Source: Vicugna pacos
Lineage: Eukaryota > Chordata > Mammalia > Artiodactyla > Camelidae
Assembly (NCBI RefSeq): GCF_048564905.1
Contig: NC_133019.1
Location: forward strand, 9,032,501 to 9,096,500
Reading direction: 5' to 3'
Length of the DNA: 64,000 nucleotides
Position 1 is the first letter of the stretch; each line of letters begins with the position of its first letter. The notes under the pieces were generated by a model, which was given only the letters and a program-made list of their open reading frames with translations, did no database searches and was not told the DNA's origin. A program made the translations under genes and the position numbers. Below, one piece after another: positions 1-11,375 of the stretch.

Positions 1-59
1 TGCTCCACACTCTAGCCATGGTTGGCCATAACCATTTCCAGAAAAAGACAACTTCCCAG

Positions 60-540
60 CTCACACCCCGGTGCTCGTGTGCCTCTTCCCTCTGCCTGGA
101 AACCCTCCTGTCCTCACCGCCCCACTTCCTTACCTGCCGGCTCAATCCCCCCGAAGATGGGATTGTTCCCATTTCTCAGCTCTCACCGCTCTTTGTTTCC
201 ATCTCCCTTAAGGCATTTATCATCACTGTGCTCTTTGGATCACACGAACCTACCTAGTTCTGGCACTTTCCTTTAGAGGAAGTCTGATATAATCTGCCTG
301 AGGACATTAATAGTCTCATTTGGCTTACACTTCTTGATAGGAATAGGCACATGGGACTACTCATCAGAATTTTTAAAATTTAAAAGCACTGGTGATGGTC
401 TGTGTTCCTTACCCCTACATGGCTGTGAGCACCTTGCAGGCAGCATCATGCATACACAATCTGCATTTCTCTCTCCAGCACAGAGCCTGGCACGTGGTGG
501 GAAGCAATCAGTGTTTGTTGAATTAGACGGAACATAATAA
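60..540 (+). repeat. L2 LINE 3' end, probable relic
   Basis: The stretch has the order of an L2 3' end: a CT-rich block with 'ctgcctggaaaccctcct', then 'aaggcatttatcatcactgtg', then 'agcctggcacgtggtggga' and a closing 'tgtttgttgaatta'. That closing motif is the L2 3' terminus. The middle is badly diverged, so the extent is approximate. No coding potential remains. Confidence 0.5.
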
Positions 541-789
541 AAGGACCCCTTGGTGCACTCACACATTAGCAGAATGCTGGAGATGGAAATGTTCACCAAG
601 CTGACATCTCTCATTTTCAGCTGAAAAATAAAAGACACATTTTACATTGAAAAGAGAAGCCGTGGCATGTGCAATCTCATTTGGAAGCTCAGATGGTTTA
701 CTTTAATAAAGACCCATCACTAGCTGTTATCTTTCAGGAAATTGTTGCCAAAGAAATATACCACGTTGGCTCTTTACAGTTGTAGGTAT
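541..789. other. Non-repetitive stretch, nothing recognised
   Basis: AT-rich sequence between two L2 relics. I see no repeat family, exon or regulatory motif worth naming. Confidence 0.4.
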
Positions 790-1803
790 AGATTCATTCT
801 TTCATTCAACAAATATATCTGAGCATCATCGTTAGGGTTGCAGCAGTGGAACAAGGCAAGGTTCTTAAACTCATGGAGGTTATAGTCTAGAGGAGTAAAC
901 CAATGAGAAATATGGTTGAGTGATACAAAGACAATAAATCAGAGTGATAACAAAAGTGATGGAGAGATCAGTATTTTAGGAAGGACGGATGGTCAGGGAA
1001 GGTTGTTTGGAGGAGATGACTACTTGACTTGAAGGAGATAATTAAGTGATCCATGCAAGTATGTGAGGTGAATGTATTCCAGGGAAAAGGAACAGCATGT
1101 GCAAAGGCTCTGAGGCAGGAGAATACTTGGTGTGTTTGAGGAAGAGAATAACAAGGAATACAGTGTACCAGAGAGGACTGAACAGGGATGAGGTTGGGAC
1201 AAGTGGCAAGAGATGAGCTCAGAGCAATAGCAGATGTAGGAAGTTAGGATACGGTAGGATTTGGATTTTGCCCTGAATGGTTGCTTTTGGAGGAAGCAGA
1301 ACTGAAGTGTGATGTGATCTGACCTACATTTTAAAAGCATCACTCTCACTGCTGTGTTGAAAACAGACTGGGAGATAGAAGTATTAGGTAAGTTTGGAGA
1401 CACTGGAGCCAGTTAGGAGGCTCCTGTAATCGTTCAGGATGCTGGTGGCTGGGACTAAGGTGGTGAATTGGGGGGGGATGGTAAGAAGTGATTGGGTCCT
1501 GGACATATATTTGAAGATAGATCTACAGGCTTTGCTGAAGGGTTGGCTATGACGTCTGAGAGGAAAACTCCAAGGTTCTTAGCCTCATCAGCTGGAAGAC
1601 TGGAGTTGCCATTTACTGAGATGGAGTAGATTGTGGAAGTAGGTTTTGGGGTGAGGGAGTTTAATTTGGCATATGGTAATTAGGGGCTACCTATCAGTCA
1701 TGCAAGAGAGATGTGGAGTAGGCAATTAGATCTATAAGACTGGGGTTCAGGAAAGATGTTCAGGCTGGGTATATTCAGGTGTGAGTTGCCAGCAAATAGT
1801 GTT

Positions 1804-2176
1804 TGTATTAGTCTCCTTGGGCTGCTGTAACAAAATACCCACAGACTGAGTGGCTTAAACAACAGAAATGTATTTCTCATAGTTCTGGAGGCTGGAAGTC
1901 CAAGATCAAGGTGGTAGCCAATTCAGTTCCCTTTGAGGGCTCGTAGCTTGTAGACAGACATCTGAGCTCTGTGTCCTCACATGGCAGAGGGAGAGAAGAA
2001 ACAAGATCTCTGTTGTCTGGTCTTATAAGGGCACTAATCCCATCATGAGACTCCCACCCTCATGACCTCTTCTAAACTTAATTTCTTTCTGAAGATTCTG
2101 TCTCCAAATGCCACCACATTAAAGGTTAAGTGTTCAATACATAAATTTGGTGGGGGACACAATTCAATCCATAGCA
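1804..2176 (-). mobile_element. MLT1-type solo LTR (ERVL-MaLR) inserted in L2
   Basis: The element begins 'tgtattagtctccttgggct' and ends in a 'ccatagca'-type terminus, the reverse complement of an MLT1 LTR, with 'agttctggaggctggaagtc' and 'gtcctcacatggcagag' in the expected order. The five bases before it (gtgtt) and after it (gtatt) differ at one place, as expected for an old 5-bp target duplication. It is a fossil LTR with no internal region. MLT1 activity dates to early placental mammals, so it is probably of the order of 100 million years old. Confidence 0.9.
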
Positions 2177-2204
2177 GTATTTAAAGCCATGTGCATAGAA
2201 TTGA

Positions 2205-2292
2205 ATGAAGAGAAGAGAAAGGAGGAGAGGGAAGGAAGGGAAAGAAAGAAGGGACAGAGAAAGGAAGGAAGAGGAGGAGAGGGAAGAATGAG
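2205..2292. repeat. GA-rich low-complexity tract
   Basis: An almost pure purine run of ggaag/ggaga words on the plus strand within the antisense L2. It probably arose by local expansion of purine-rich L2 sequence. It is a candidate for triplex DNA or nuclease sensitivity, but nothing more can be claimed. Confidence 0.8.
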
Positions 2293-2680
2293 AGGTTTAG
2301 AGAATGGAGCCCTGGAGTGGTAGGAGACGAAGAGGCAGGACCAGTGAAGATCTTAGAGGAGGAATGGCCTTCGGAGGAAGGAGGGAACCAAGAGAGTGTG
2401 GTGTCCTGAGCACCAAGTGAAGAAAGAGTTTCAAAGAAGACAGATGATCACCTGGGGTAAATGGGATGGGGATACAAATTGACCATGCATTTAGCAACGG
2501 GTAGGTCAAGGTGACCTTGACAAGTGCAGTTTTGTCAAGTGATGGAAGTGAAATTCTTACTATGGTGGGTTCAGGAAAAAGTGAGACAGAGAGAAAAGGA
2601 ACAATGAGAATCAATCACTCTTTCAAGGCATTTCACTGGGAAGGGGAGCAGAGAAAGGCATGATAGCTTGAAAAAATCAA

Positions 2681-3394
2681 ACACTTCTGCTTTAGCTGAA
2701 GAACCACCAGGAAAGGACTCTCTGCCTTCTTAGGGCACAGCCTTTACTCACACGGTGGGGAGATGCTCCAAAGAGCTCATCATGTGCCTATGGTTTCGAA
2801 CTGCTACTCCATTTACCCACTAAAGTCACAGAAGGCACAGCCTTCCTGAAGGGCCCCAAGTCAGCAGCCCCTTATCAGCTGGAACAACTAACCACCACCT
2901 GTCACCTTGCCTTCTCTTCCTGCCTGGGCCTGTGGGCACAGTTGGGTCTGGCCACCAGCATGATGATAACTCCCTGTAGGTTGGTTGGAAAACCTGCAAG
3001 GAACTTGAGATCTGAAAAGGTGAAGAACCCAAAGCCAGTCGGGAAAACATATTGTGAGCAAATCTCTGGTCAAGGAGGATGGAGAAAGAAGAAGAGGGAT
3101 ATTAAAGTGGACAGATAGATATAAACAGAGCCCCAGCTCCCTGGATCCCAGAGCGCTTGAGCACCTGGTGGCCATCTTGGATAGTTTCAGCCACATCTTC
3201 TAAATCTGCATCAAGGGATGTCATGAATTTATATTCTTTCCTGACAGGTGTTTCCTCATTAAGCCTGGACGGCTTAATAGCTACAACATGCTTTGTCTGC
3301 TTTTCAACTTGGCCTCTTTAATGGAGGCTTGAATGTTGGCAGGAAGTGGCTCTTAGACCAAAGTGAGACTTAGCTGTTTAGTTTAATCTCACCC
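2681..3394. other. Unique sequence without recognised gene
   Basis: No repeat family recognised. Minus-strand open stretches here are short and lack splice or protein-family signals. A 'ggtggccatcttggatag' at about 3,167-3,184 holds the YY1-type core GCCATCTTGG, the only motif that stands out. Confidence 0.4.
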
Positions 3395-3840
3395 AGCTAC
3401 TTTTTGCTGAACACCTACTAGGGCTGGATACTATGCTGATTGGTGCAAGAATACAACCTTAAAAAGAAAAATAGAACTTGCTTCCATTGGAGTTCACAAT
3501 CTAGTCAGTAGTTCTCAATCAAGGGTGATTTTGGCCCCCAAGGGGCATTTGGCAATGCCTGGAGACACTTGATTGTCACTACTAAGGAAGGGTTACTGGC
3601 ATCTAGTGTGTAGAGGCCACAGATGCTGTTAAACATCCTATAGTGCACAGAATAGTCTCTAACCTCAAAGAATTATCTGATCTAAAATATTAATAGTGCC
3701 AAGATGGAGAAACTCTGATCTACGGGACAAGACAGCACGCGTACGAATAACTCTAGTACGAGAGATCGTGATGGGTAACAATTCATGTACCTGAAGAAAT
3801 CCTTCAAGCTTTGTAGAGAGACGGCATCTTAGATTCAATA
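3395..3840 (-). repeat. Antisense L2 3' end, split by MER20
   Basis: The plus strand shows 'gctgaacacctactagggct' and 'attggagttcacaatctagt', the antisense of the L2 3' terminus. After the MER20 at 3,506-3,717 the L2-like text resumes weakly ('agtacgagagatcgtgatgg'). The right end is uncertain. Confidence 0.6.
3506..3717 (+). mobile_element. MER20 (hAT-Charlie DNA transposon)
   Basis: Near full-length, about 212 bp, of a non-autonomous hAT element. It starts 'cagtagttctcaatcaaggg' and has 'ggcatttggcaatgcctgga', 'ctggcatctagtgtgtagag' and a terminal 'gagaaactctg', giving the imperfect terminal inverted repeats of MER20. It encodes no protein. MER20 copies are ancient in placental mammals and some have been co-opted as enhancers. 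Nothing here shows that for this copy. Confidence 0.92.
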
Positions 3841-4171
3841 GCTAGATGCCACTAGCAGTCCCGGGAATGACATCTAGGGAAAACAAAGCTCCAGCAAGTT
3901 CCTGCAGGGGTGTACGTAAGGATTCGTATGGCCTCTTAGAGGTAACAAGGCTCTTTTGTGTATGTGGTTATGTTCCATCCTCTCAACAATCCTATTTAGA
4001 GGGCCTCCATCTATTTGAATAATTGTGGCTGAAGAGCAGTCCTCCACTGTGTAGAGAGGCCATTCTCTCCAACATGGCTCAACCAATCAGACGACCAAAT
4101 TGACCCTGGCAGTCACTGATGACAGATGCCCCAGGCAGACATCCATCACTCCGCAACAAAAACAAACGGAG
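3841..4171. other. Unique sequence, nothing recognised
   Basis: No recognised repeat, exon or RNA. Ordinary mixed-composition DNA between an L2 and a MIR relic. Confidence 0.4.
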
Positions 4172-4313
4172 TGGGTGTACCCACCTCTATTTTAGAAGTG
4201 GAAACTGAGTGTTAGTGACATGACTAAGACCTCGCTGCTCTGAACTTGCAGTGATTTGACTCACACCAAGGCCTTCTGACTCTGGATGCAGAACCCTTTC
4301 TACTACAAGAAGC
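4172..4313 (-). repeat. MIR SINE, antisense
   Basis: The plus strand reads 'tattttagaagtggaaactg', then the 'cttctgactctggatgcaga' block and 'accctttctactac', the reverse-complement order of a MIR from its core to its tRNA-derived 5' end. No transcription signals remain intact. Confidence 0.75.
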
Positions 4314-5139
4314 TGCCTCAGTTTCCCCTAACAGCAGCAGGCGTCAGCACCATTGTGGAGCTTAACAAATCACAAAGTGACTTTCACGTACTTCCGTCCT
4401 TCTTCTCCCCAGGTGCTTCTGTGGGTAAACGCCTGGCAAGGAGTGGAAACTACATTGTGGGTTTAGCCTGATGGAGGAAAAGAATCTGCCCCCTGTATTT
4501 TTACCAGCCACATTGCATCTCATTATGTTCATCAGGAAATCATGGAGGAAGGACAGCTACAGAGTCACCTGGCAACAAAATGGAGTCAGACGAAATGGTC
4601 TCTCCAGGAGCACCACATTTATGTAGCCTTAAAAAAAAAAAAAAGACTCAGGGGAATTCGATTCAAATATTAAATGGCTAAAAATGACCAAGTTAAAACT
4701 GAGCCACATGATTTTATTTAAATACAGGTGGTCAGGTTTTGTTTACATCTACAGAGCATAACTGCTGATGCAAAGTGGTGCCCTATACATATAAACCAGC
4801 AAAGCCATTTTAGAACCCGGAGTCTGAAAGAGTCTATATAAATGCAAATTACCAACCAAAGGGAGCATAACATCTGTGGATGTGAAAATGCGACTGCTAT
4901 CTCCTCCCTCCTCCAGCTCAGGCTGGCCCCTGTGGGCTCACATGGCTTTCTCTCCTTTGGGGAGTCTCTGGAGCATGGATACGGCAAGAGATCAAAGTAG
5001 CGGCGGGGTGACAAGTCAGATGCATGAAGACTCTGTCTCAGCGAGATCTGGAACCAGATCTCTCCTCTCTGCTCACTTCCACCCCAGCTCAGAGCTCTGT
5101 GGGTGGAGAGATCGTGGAAAGACTGTGTAAACTTCTAAT
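4314..5139. other. Unique sequence with an A14 tract
   Basis: No recognised repeat or exon. A run of about 14 A at 4,631-4,644 was considered as the tail of a processed copy, but the sequence before it resembles no coding sequence or known small RNA. Confidence 0.4.
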
Positions 5140-5310
5140 CAAAAGGGCTTGAGTTCAGCTGATGTACCTGTGACAGTTAACTTCTCAGGGCCTCAGTTTC
5201 TTAGTCAGTGAAAGGGGGATAAAGATCCACACCTCCCAGTATTTCTGCAAGGATGAGATGGAATGATTTATGCAAAAGCATTTTAAAACCTTCAAAGGAA
5301 CATGACATGT
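5140..5310 (+). repeat. MIR SINE, sense
   Basis: Shows the MIR order: 'taacttctcagggcctcagt', 'ttagtcagtgaaaggggg' (the 'atctgtaaaatgggg' block), then 'gcaaggatgagatggaatga' and 'aaaagcattttaaaac'. Confidence 0.75.
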
Positions 5311-5814
5311 AAGACACTGACCAAAACTCACCCTGGAAAGGAAATCAGCCAAATGGGTCAAAGGTTGAAAGCCAGGCAAGGAGCCAACTTTGAGCAGATG
5401 ACAATTAGAACCATAGTATCCCAGTTCTCTCTACTCATAACTGAAACCAAAGAAAGTTCAGGAATTAGAAGCCTGGGAATATCTGCAATGATTGTCATGG
5501 CTGTAGTTAGCTAGTCTTTTGACTTAAAAACATGTCAACATATTGTTTAAAAAAATTTTAAATTCCAAAGATCCATTTTGCAGAAAGCTATATAATCGCT
5601 TCTCTGAAAAAAAAAAAAAAGCAAACATGGCCTTATGGATCTGTCCTATGATTATACTTTAAAGTGAAATATATAAAGCCTTAACCTATAGTCTGCTGGC
5701 AGTGTACCCAAATCCTTTACTAAAGTGTTTACAGAAATTTGTGCCATTGGCACTTTCACAAGCGTAGGTGTTAATGGAACAACATATAGCAAGATCATAG
5801 CAGAAGCAGCCCTG
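5311..5814. other. Unique AT-rich sequence
   Basis: No recognised repeat or gene. It holds an A14 tract at about 5,608-5,621 without a processed-gene body before it. Confidence 0.4.
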
Positions 5815-5944
5815 GGCTAGGGTAGGGGACACAAAGTATTGCTTCTTGTTAGCTATGTGACTTGGAGCAAGTCGCTTTACCTCTCTGCACTTCTGAGAGG
5901 TCAATGGGGATGCAAAATGGGGATAATAGCCCCAGGAATAAATG
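5815..5944 (+). repeat. MIR SINE fragment, sense
   Basis: 'gttagctatgtgacttggag', 'acctctctgcacttc' and 'gcaaaatggggataatagcc' are the central and 3' MIR blocks. The 5' tRNA-like part is missing. Confidence 0.75.
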
Positions 5945-6625
5945 TGATCACATTATCCACATCTCAGCTCAAATGTCCCCTGCTCAGAGGGACAACAGTG
6001 GATGCTCAGAATCTCCCCTTTCAGGACTGACACATCATTTCCCTAACTGCACAGAGTGTTGGCCACTCACAACTGGGCCCCTTCACAGACTGCCCTCAAC
6101 AGTCCACCTCATCCAAGACCTCACTCACCCCCACCCAAGGCAGCCAACGTACAATACTGGCCGAGAAGAGGGTCTGAAGTCCATCCCTCATGCCCCAACT
6201 CAGAGTGCTCTGCAGGGCTACCCTGGCTCCGAAGTTCCCTGTGGCCTTGGAGGTTGAGGCTTTGTTGTGACTATGTAACAGCCCAACGTCTTTCTCTTCC
6301 CAATCCTACTTCCTGTACTCCCCTGCAGATATTGACCCAAAAAGAACTCCGCAGTAGACTCTCTGTATGCTGAGCTGCATCTGAGTCATCTGACCTGCAA
6401 CGGGGGCCCTTCCTGGCCACTCTCCTCTGGTCACTGTAACCTACTGCTCTTGTCACTATCTGAAAAACACCATTTCTCTATTTGCACGTTTATTGTCTGC
6501 CTCCCTACTCCTAGTATATATGCTCCATGAGGGCAGGATCTGTGTGTGTGTCTTGCACACCATTGTATCCCTAGACTCTAGCACACAGTAGGCACTTACT
6601 AAATGCTTGTTGAATAAAAGAGTAT
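5945..6625 (+). repeat. L2 LINE 3' end, sense
   Basis: The block 'tctcagctcaaatgtcccct' opens it. It closes with 'tattgtctgcctccctac', 'gctccatgagggcaggatct' and 'acacagtaggcacttactaa', then 'tgttgaataaa', the L2 3' UTR and terminus. The middle (about 6,050-6,430) is diverged. Open reading frames crossing this stretch are chance. Confidence 0.78.
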
Positions 6626-7084
6626 CAGCTATTAAGAGCTTCCAGTTTAGTTGAGTACAATGCACTGTACAAACGTCGGCTTATGTATTTTTAAGAACTC
6701 TGTGCCTCAGAAAGGCTAAATTAGAGATAGTTGATAAATACGCTGTAGGACTCAACCCGTGAATCACTCACTTATCAACAAAATAATGGGCTTTGCCTCA
6801 GTTGACATTTCTGTTTGCAAACTAATGGCATACTTATTTAACTGTCTCCATTATGGGTCCTCAGTACATCCAAACAGTATTTTTTAAACATGAGAAAAAA
6901 AGCAACTTTAAAAAAAATTGGACACCATCACAGTGCATTTGTAGGCACCAGCAAATATCATTTATATAAACTAACAGCTCATAACTAAGGAAACAGCCAT
7001 CAATAAGATGAACAGATCATTAGTTCAAAAACAAAAAGTTTTGTTGTAGGCTGGAGCAATGCATGTGTTGATTCTCTAAGGCTC
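6626..7084. other. AT-rich unique sequence
   Basis: No repeat family recognised. Stretches such as 'tttgcaaactaatggcatac' and 'cagccatcaataagatgaac' carry homeobox- and SOX-like words, too common to interpret alone. Confidence 0.35.
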
Positions 7085-7262
7085 TGGGTCTTAAAGGCTT
7101 CAAGTCAGGAGATCTGGGCTCCAGTCCAAGCTCTGCCTCTAACTCGTCAAGTGACTTGGGTCAAGTCACTGCATCTTGCTGGTCCTGAGTGTTCTCATCC
7201 ATGAAATGAGAAAGATGCTTCCCTCGTCCCTTTTAACTTTGCAATTCTGTGTACCTATATTA
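7085..7262 (+). repeat. MIR SINE, sense
   Basis: 'gatctgggctccagtccaag', 'ctctgcctctaactcgtcaa' and 'gtgacttgggtcaagtcact' give the MIR 5' and core order, followed by 'catccatgaaatgagaaaga'. The copy is nearly full length. Confidence 0.85.
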
Positions 7263-7769
7263 GCTGATTGATGTATGTCAATGATAACATTGATGTCAAA
7301 GAAGACAACATAGGCTATTCTATCAACTATATTTAGCATAAACCTAAGAAGTCTTATAACCTATAGGATATTTGCGGTAAAAAGTAGACAACCTATGACT
7401 GATTACTTAACTTGGCTGTCTGAGTTCACGGTCATACTTAAACTGATTTTTTTCTTGAGACTGAATTAATAATTTCCTAAGAGTTAAAAGCAAATAAACT
7501 TGAAGCCAGTGGATGACAGAATGTGTATGACTATCTTTGAACTATGGGGGAAGGGTCTACTTTTCTGGGCCCAGGCAAGCAGTGTTTTTAAGAATGTTCC
7601 CTGCAAGAATCTCTTGAGAAGTGCAATGGTCCCCTTTTCTCAAGTGTGTGAACTACGTGAGGAGGCATCAGACCCCATCTGTTAATGCTTTCTATTTTTG
7701 AGCCCTTGCTCAGAAAATTGCGACTTTCTGCTTCCTTTTCTCTCTTCTCCTTCACAGCACTGTCTCCCT
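7263..7769. other. Unique sequence, nothing recognised
   Basis: No recognised repeat or exon. Short open stretches on both strands lack protein-family features. Confidence 0.35.
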
Positions 7770-8170
7770 TCCTCTCGTTGTGGTCACGCTTCAAAGTTCC
7801 ATCCTCTTCCCTCGATGAGGTCATCCGCCTACATAGTTTGATTATGTGCAAATGGCTCCTGTGACAGTTTCTCTAGCTATGATCCCAAAATTTATAAAAC
7901 TCCTAGTCGCCTAGTGGACAGTGTCACTAGCTATCTAACATCCCAAACTCATATCTAAATAGAACTTAGCTTTTTCTTTATCATCCCTGTTTACCTTAAG
8001 CTGTCCTTGTTCCTCACTTTCATCACTGAGGCCGTGGTAACACTCATACTCAAGTTCTTGCTTCCGGAGTCTAAATAGTCACTAAGTCTTTCCCTTTTTT
8101 CTTTTCACTATCTTCTGCCTATGACCCACTTCTACTGCTTCTATGCTAATAGAGGTTTTGAATATTATCC
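7770..8170 (+). repeat. Diverged L2 LINE, RT C-terminal part, sense
   Basis: 'atgatcccaaaatttataaa' and 'cctagtggacagtgtcacta', then 'catcccaaactcatatctaa' follow the order of the L2 segment just after the reverse-transcriptase catalytic box. 'ttcctcactttcatcactga' continues the match. Very diverged. Confidence 0.55.
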
Positions 8171-8499
8171 ATTCAATAGTCAATAACACTTAAGATTTGC
8201 CCAACTATTCTAACATTGAAATAGGCAATAGTGTGGGAAAAAACCATATAGATCTAGCCCACTTATAAATTAAGACAGTATAAAATAAGACAATATTAAA
8301 TAAAACATGAGCAAAGCAAATCAAGCAATGAATAAAAAGGACTTTGTGATCAAATTGGGTTTGCACCTTGAATTCACATATGGCCTAACATTAGAAATTT
8401 GATTAATATAATTCATTACATTAACAAACCAAAGAAGAAAAACAATACACTAATACCCATAGACCCAAAGATGCAGAAAAATATTAAAAATTAATAAGA

Positions 8500-8586
8500 T
8501 GGTGGGAACAGCTCCGTGACAGAGCATATGCTTAGCATGCATGAGGTCTTAGATTCAATCCCCAGTACCTCCATTGAAAAAAAAAA
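8500..8586 (+). mobile_element. Camelid tRNA-derived SINE (Vic-1-like) in L1
   Basis: Has the split pol III boxes of a tRNA-derived SINE, with a weak A box ('agctccgtgacagagcatat') and a good B box ('agattcaatcccc'). It ends in 'agtacctcca' and an A-rich tail. It interrupts the L1 RT region. Flanking 'aaaaattaataa' and 'aaaaattataa' look like the target duplication. The A box is diverged, so transcription is unlikely. Confidence 0.85.
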
Positions 8587-9717
8587 TTATAAAATTCAAC
8601 ATCCATTTGTAATTTGAAGAGGGGAAGCTTAGCAAACTGAGAAGAGAACTTTTTACATCTACCAAAAACTTCCTTCAAACATCATTTTTAATGATCAAAT
8701 GTCAAAAGTTTTATAGAAAAGATGCTGAAATTCACACTATTGACATTAAAACTTTATTATAGAGGTTCTAAGCAGGATAGTAAGAAAAGCCAAAGAAATA
8801 GCAGGGATAAGGCTTGAAAAGGAAAACAAAACTGCTAGTACTCACAGTTGGTATAATTCCCTATGTGGAAAAATAAAAGAATCTACAGAAAAAAAAAGTA
8901 GATTTAATAAGAGCATTCAATAAGATTGTTGGATATAGTATAAATATACAATAATTAATTGCATTCCCTTACAAATCAAACAACAAAAAAAATAAATGTA
9001 ATTAATACCAAATACCATTTACAACATCTAATATAAAGTACCAAATAATCTCACAGAAAATGTACAAAATATTTAAGGATGAAATATTATTGAAAAAAAT
9101 ACTTAAAAGATCTAAATAGAAAGGTGTACCAAGTTCATAGACAAGAATACTCAATAACTTCAATATGTCTGTTATGCCCAAATTAATCTTACATTCAAAA
9201 AATTCTGAAGTCCTAACAATGTTCATGGAACTTGAGAAGCCAAATTCTATAATTGTATGAAAGAGCAAGGGGCCAAAAAAAGGCCAAGACACTCTTGGAA
9301 AAGACTTGCCCAAACAGACTTCAAGACTAATACTGTAGGATCAGAAAAGAGATGGAAAAATTGGAAAAGAAAAAAAAACAGGCTTCGGTGCTCAAAACTA
9401 GATTTGTGTGTATGAGGAAACTTCACACAGAATAGAGGAAATGTTGCCAATCAGTGCGGAAAGAATACGCTATTCAATAAATGGTGCTAGGGTAACTATG
9501 ATATGGGGAAAAAAAAAAGCATTTCTACCGCATTCCATATCCATTCATGATAGAAACAAAAATACAAACATTAAAGTTTTTGGAAGAGTTGTAGGAGAAT
9601 ATATTCAGGGCTTTGTGATGGGGAAGAAATTCTTTAAAACTCAAAGTACAAAAAGCATGAAAGAAAATATTGATTAATTGGACTATATTAAAATGAAAGT
9701 ATCCTGTGCCTCAAAAG

Positions 9718-11266
9718 ATGCAAATACAGGGATTTGGGGTTATGGCAGAATGAAGAAGTGGCTCTTCAGAATTCTCAAAATCAACCACTTTAAGGTTTTG
9801 GAAATCAACCAAAGGTAGACAGTGAATTGGGAAGCATTTATTCTTGAAAAGCTGCTAGAACTTTGGGTGAGAACTGCAGGATTATGTGGTCTAATCATCT
9901 GGGGCTGTGTCCATTTCTTGCCCCAGCTTGGTTGGTAGGAATTTTAGTCTTGCCAGTGCTGGGCCAGATGCAAAACCAGAAGCTTTGCTGCCAGAGGGAG
10001 CCGGCTGAATTCTGTGGGAAATAAATGGGGAAAACCCACAACAGCTTGCTAGTCCAAGATTGCAAACTTAGATGTGGTGAGTGGTAGACCAGACAGAAAT
10101 TTAATGGAGAGATCCGGGAAATAAGAAAGCCACAGAAGAGCTGAAATGAACTCCCCACACATACCTGAGTGACTGAAAAACTACAGACATGTGCAAGGAA
10201 GATCCAAGAAAGTCTGGAGGTAAAAGCCATGGCAGACCTGAGAACTGGTTGCCAGGGTAAATCACTTCTCAATTCACACACAGATCAATCAGCACAGGGC
10301 AAAAGAGTTTCCCGATCAAGCACAATCTCTGCCCAGCCGTTGGCTGGCCACTAAGCTCTGCGGGGGGGGGGGGGGGGAACTCTAGGAATCCAGAATAAAA
10401 TTAAAATAAGAATAAAGCATTTTAACAGATACCTTAATGACTACACATTTTAGGGGAAACAGTTGCTCCACATCCCCACCAACACTTGGTACAGTTAATC
10501 TTCTTTATTATAGCCATTGTAGTGGGCATTTTGTGTTATGTCACTGTTCTTTTAATTTATATTTCCTTATTGACTAATTATGCTGGGCATCTTCTCATAT
10601 TCTTATTGGCCATTCATGTATCTTTTTCAGGGAGGTGTCTACTCAAATCATTTGCCCATTTAAAAAAACATACATACACTGATGGCGGGGATGAAAAATG
10701 GTATGGTCATTTCTGTAAAATAGTTTGGCGGTTTCTGAAAAAGTTAAACAGCAATTCCACTCTGAATATCTACCCAAAAGACATTAAAATACATATTGAC
10801 CCAAAAATTTGTACACAAGTGTTCATAACAATATTGTTCATAACAAAAGCTGGAAAAAATACAAATCATGGGTGAATAAACAAAATGTGGTATATCCACA
10901 CAATGGAATACTATTAAGCAATTAAAAAGAAAAAACCACCATTACAGTCAACTTCAGTGGTGAACTTCTGAAATACTAGATGAAAAAAGCCAGACACAAA
11001 AAACTACATATCATATACTTCCATTTATATGACATCTTTAGAAAAAGCTTAACTAGGGACTCAGAGCAGAGAGACTGGGAGGTAAGAGTTTAGATTGACT
11101 GAAAATGGGCAAAAGGTAATTTTTAGGGGTCATAAAAATGCCCTAAAATTGGATTATAGCAATAATCACCCAATCATAAATTTACTAAAACACATCAATC
11201 AGTACATTTTATGACAAGTGAATTTTGTGGTATACAAACTATATTTCAGTCAAGCCTGTTTTTTTC
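9718..11266 (+). mobile_element. Second L1 inserted in the older L1, with a 5' inversion
   Basis: The old L1 reads cleanly from 'aaaagatgc' on the left to 'gccattgtt' on the right, so everything between is an insertion. It has three parts. 9,718-10,440 looks like L1 5' UTR ('ttatggcagaatgaagaagt'), ending near a G16 run. 10,460-10,662 is L1 3' sequence in reverse. 10,669-11,262 is the L1 3' end in sense ('ggtatatccacacaatggaa', 'tacatatcatatacttccat'). The reversed and sense parts are neighbours in normal L1, the pattern of twin priming. It has no coding capacity. Confidence 0.7.
10362..10377 (+). repeat. G16 homopolymer
   Basis: Sixteen consecutive G inside the 5'-UTR-like part of the inserted L1. 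It could form a G-quadruplex and is a likely site of length variation or assembly error. Confidence 0.95.
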
Positions 11267-11375
11267 AAGCCATTGTTGGAAAAAGTTAAGAAGTCAAGTT
11301 CTAGAGTGGGAGAAGGTATTTGAAATGTATATAATCACAGAAGGATTAGAATCCAGAATATATAAATTTGTGAGC

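Larger units (their letters stand above)
790..2680 (-). repeat. Long antisense L2 LINE (RT C-terminus and 3' UTR), split by an LTR
   Basis: Read on the minus strand this is an L2 (CR1-clade) LINE. On the plus strand it opens with the inverted L2 3' end ('cattcaacaaatatatctgagc'-like) and continues through 'gcaaaggctctgaggcaggag' and 'acattttaaaagcatcactctc', then 'gttgccatttactgagatgg' and 'tggtgtcctgagcaccaagtg'. These match the antisense of the 3' UTR and of the reverse-transcriptase C-terminal part. An LTR at 1,804-2,176 interrupts it and it resumes at 2,177 ('gtatttaaagccatg'). Positions 2,205-2,292 are a purine-rich expansion inside it. Minus-strand open stretches here are decayed RT, not genes. 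Confidence 0.85.

Noticed and set aside
4631-5621. A14 tracts at 4,631 and 5,608 as tails of processed pseudogenes
   Set aside because: No coding or small-RNA sequence precedes either tract and no target duplication is visible.
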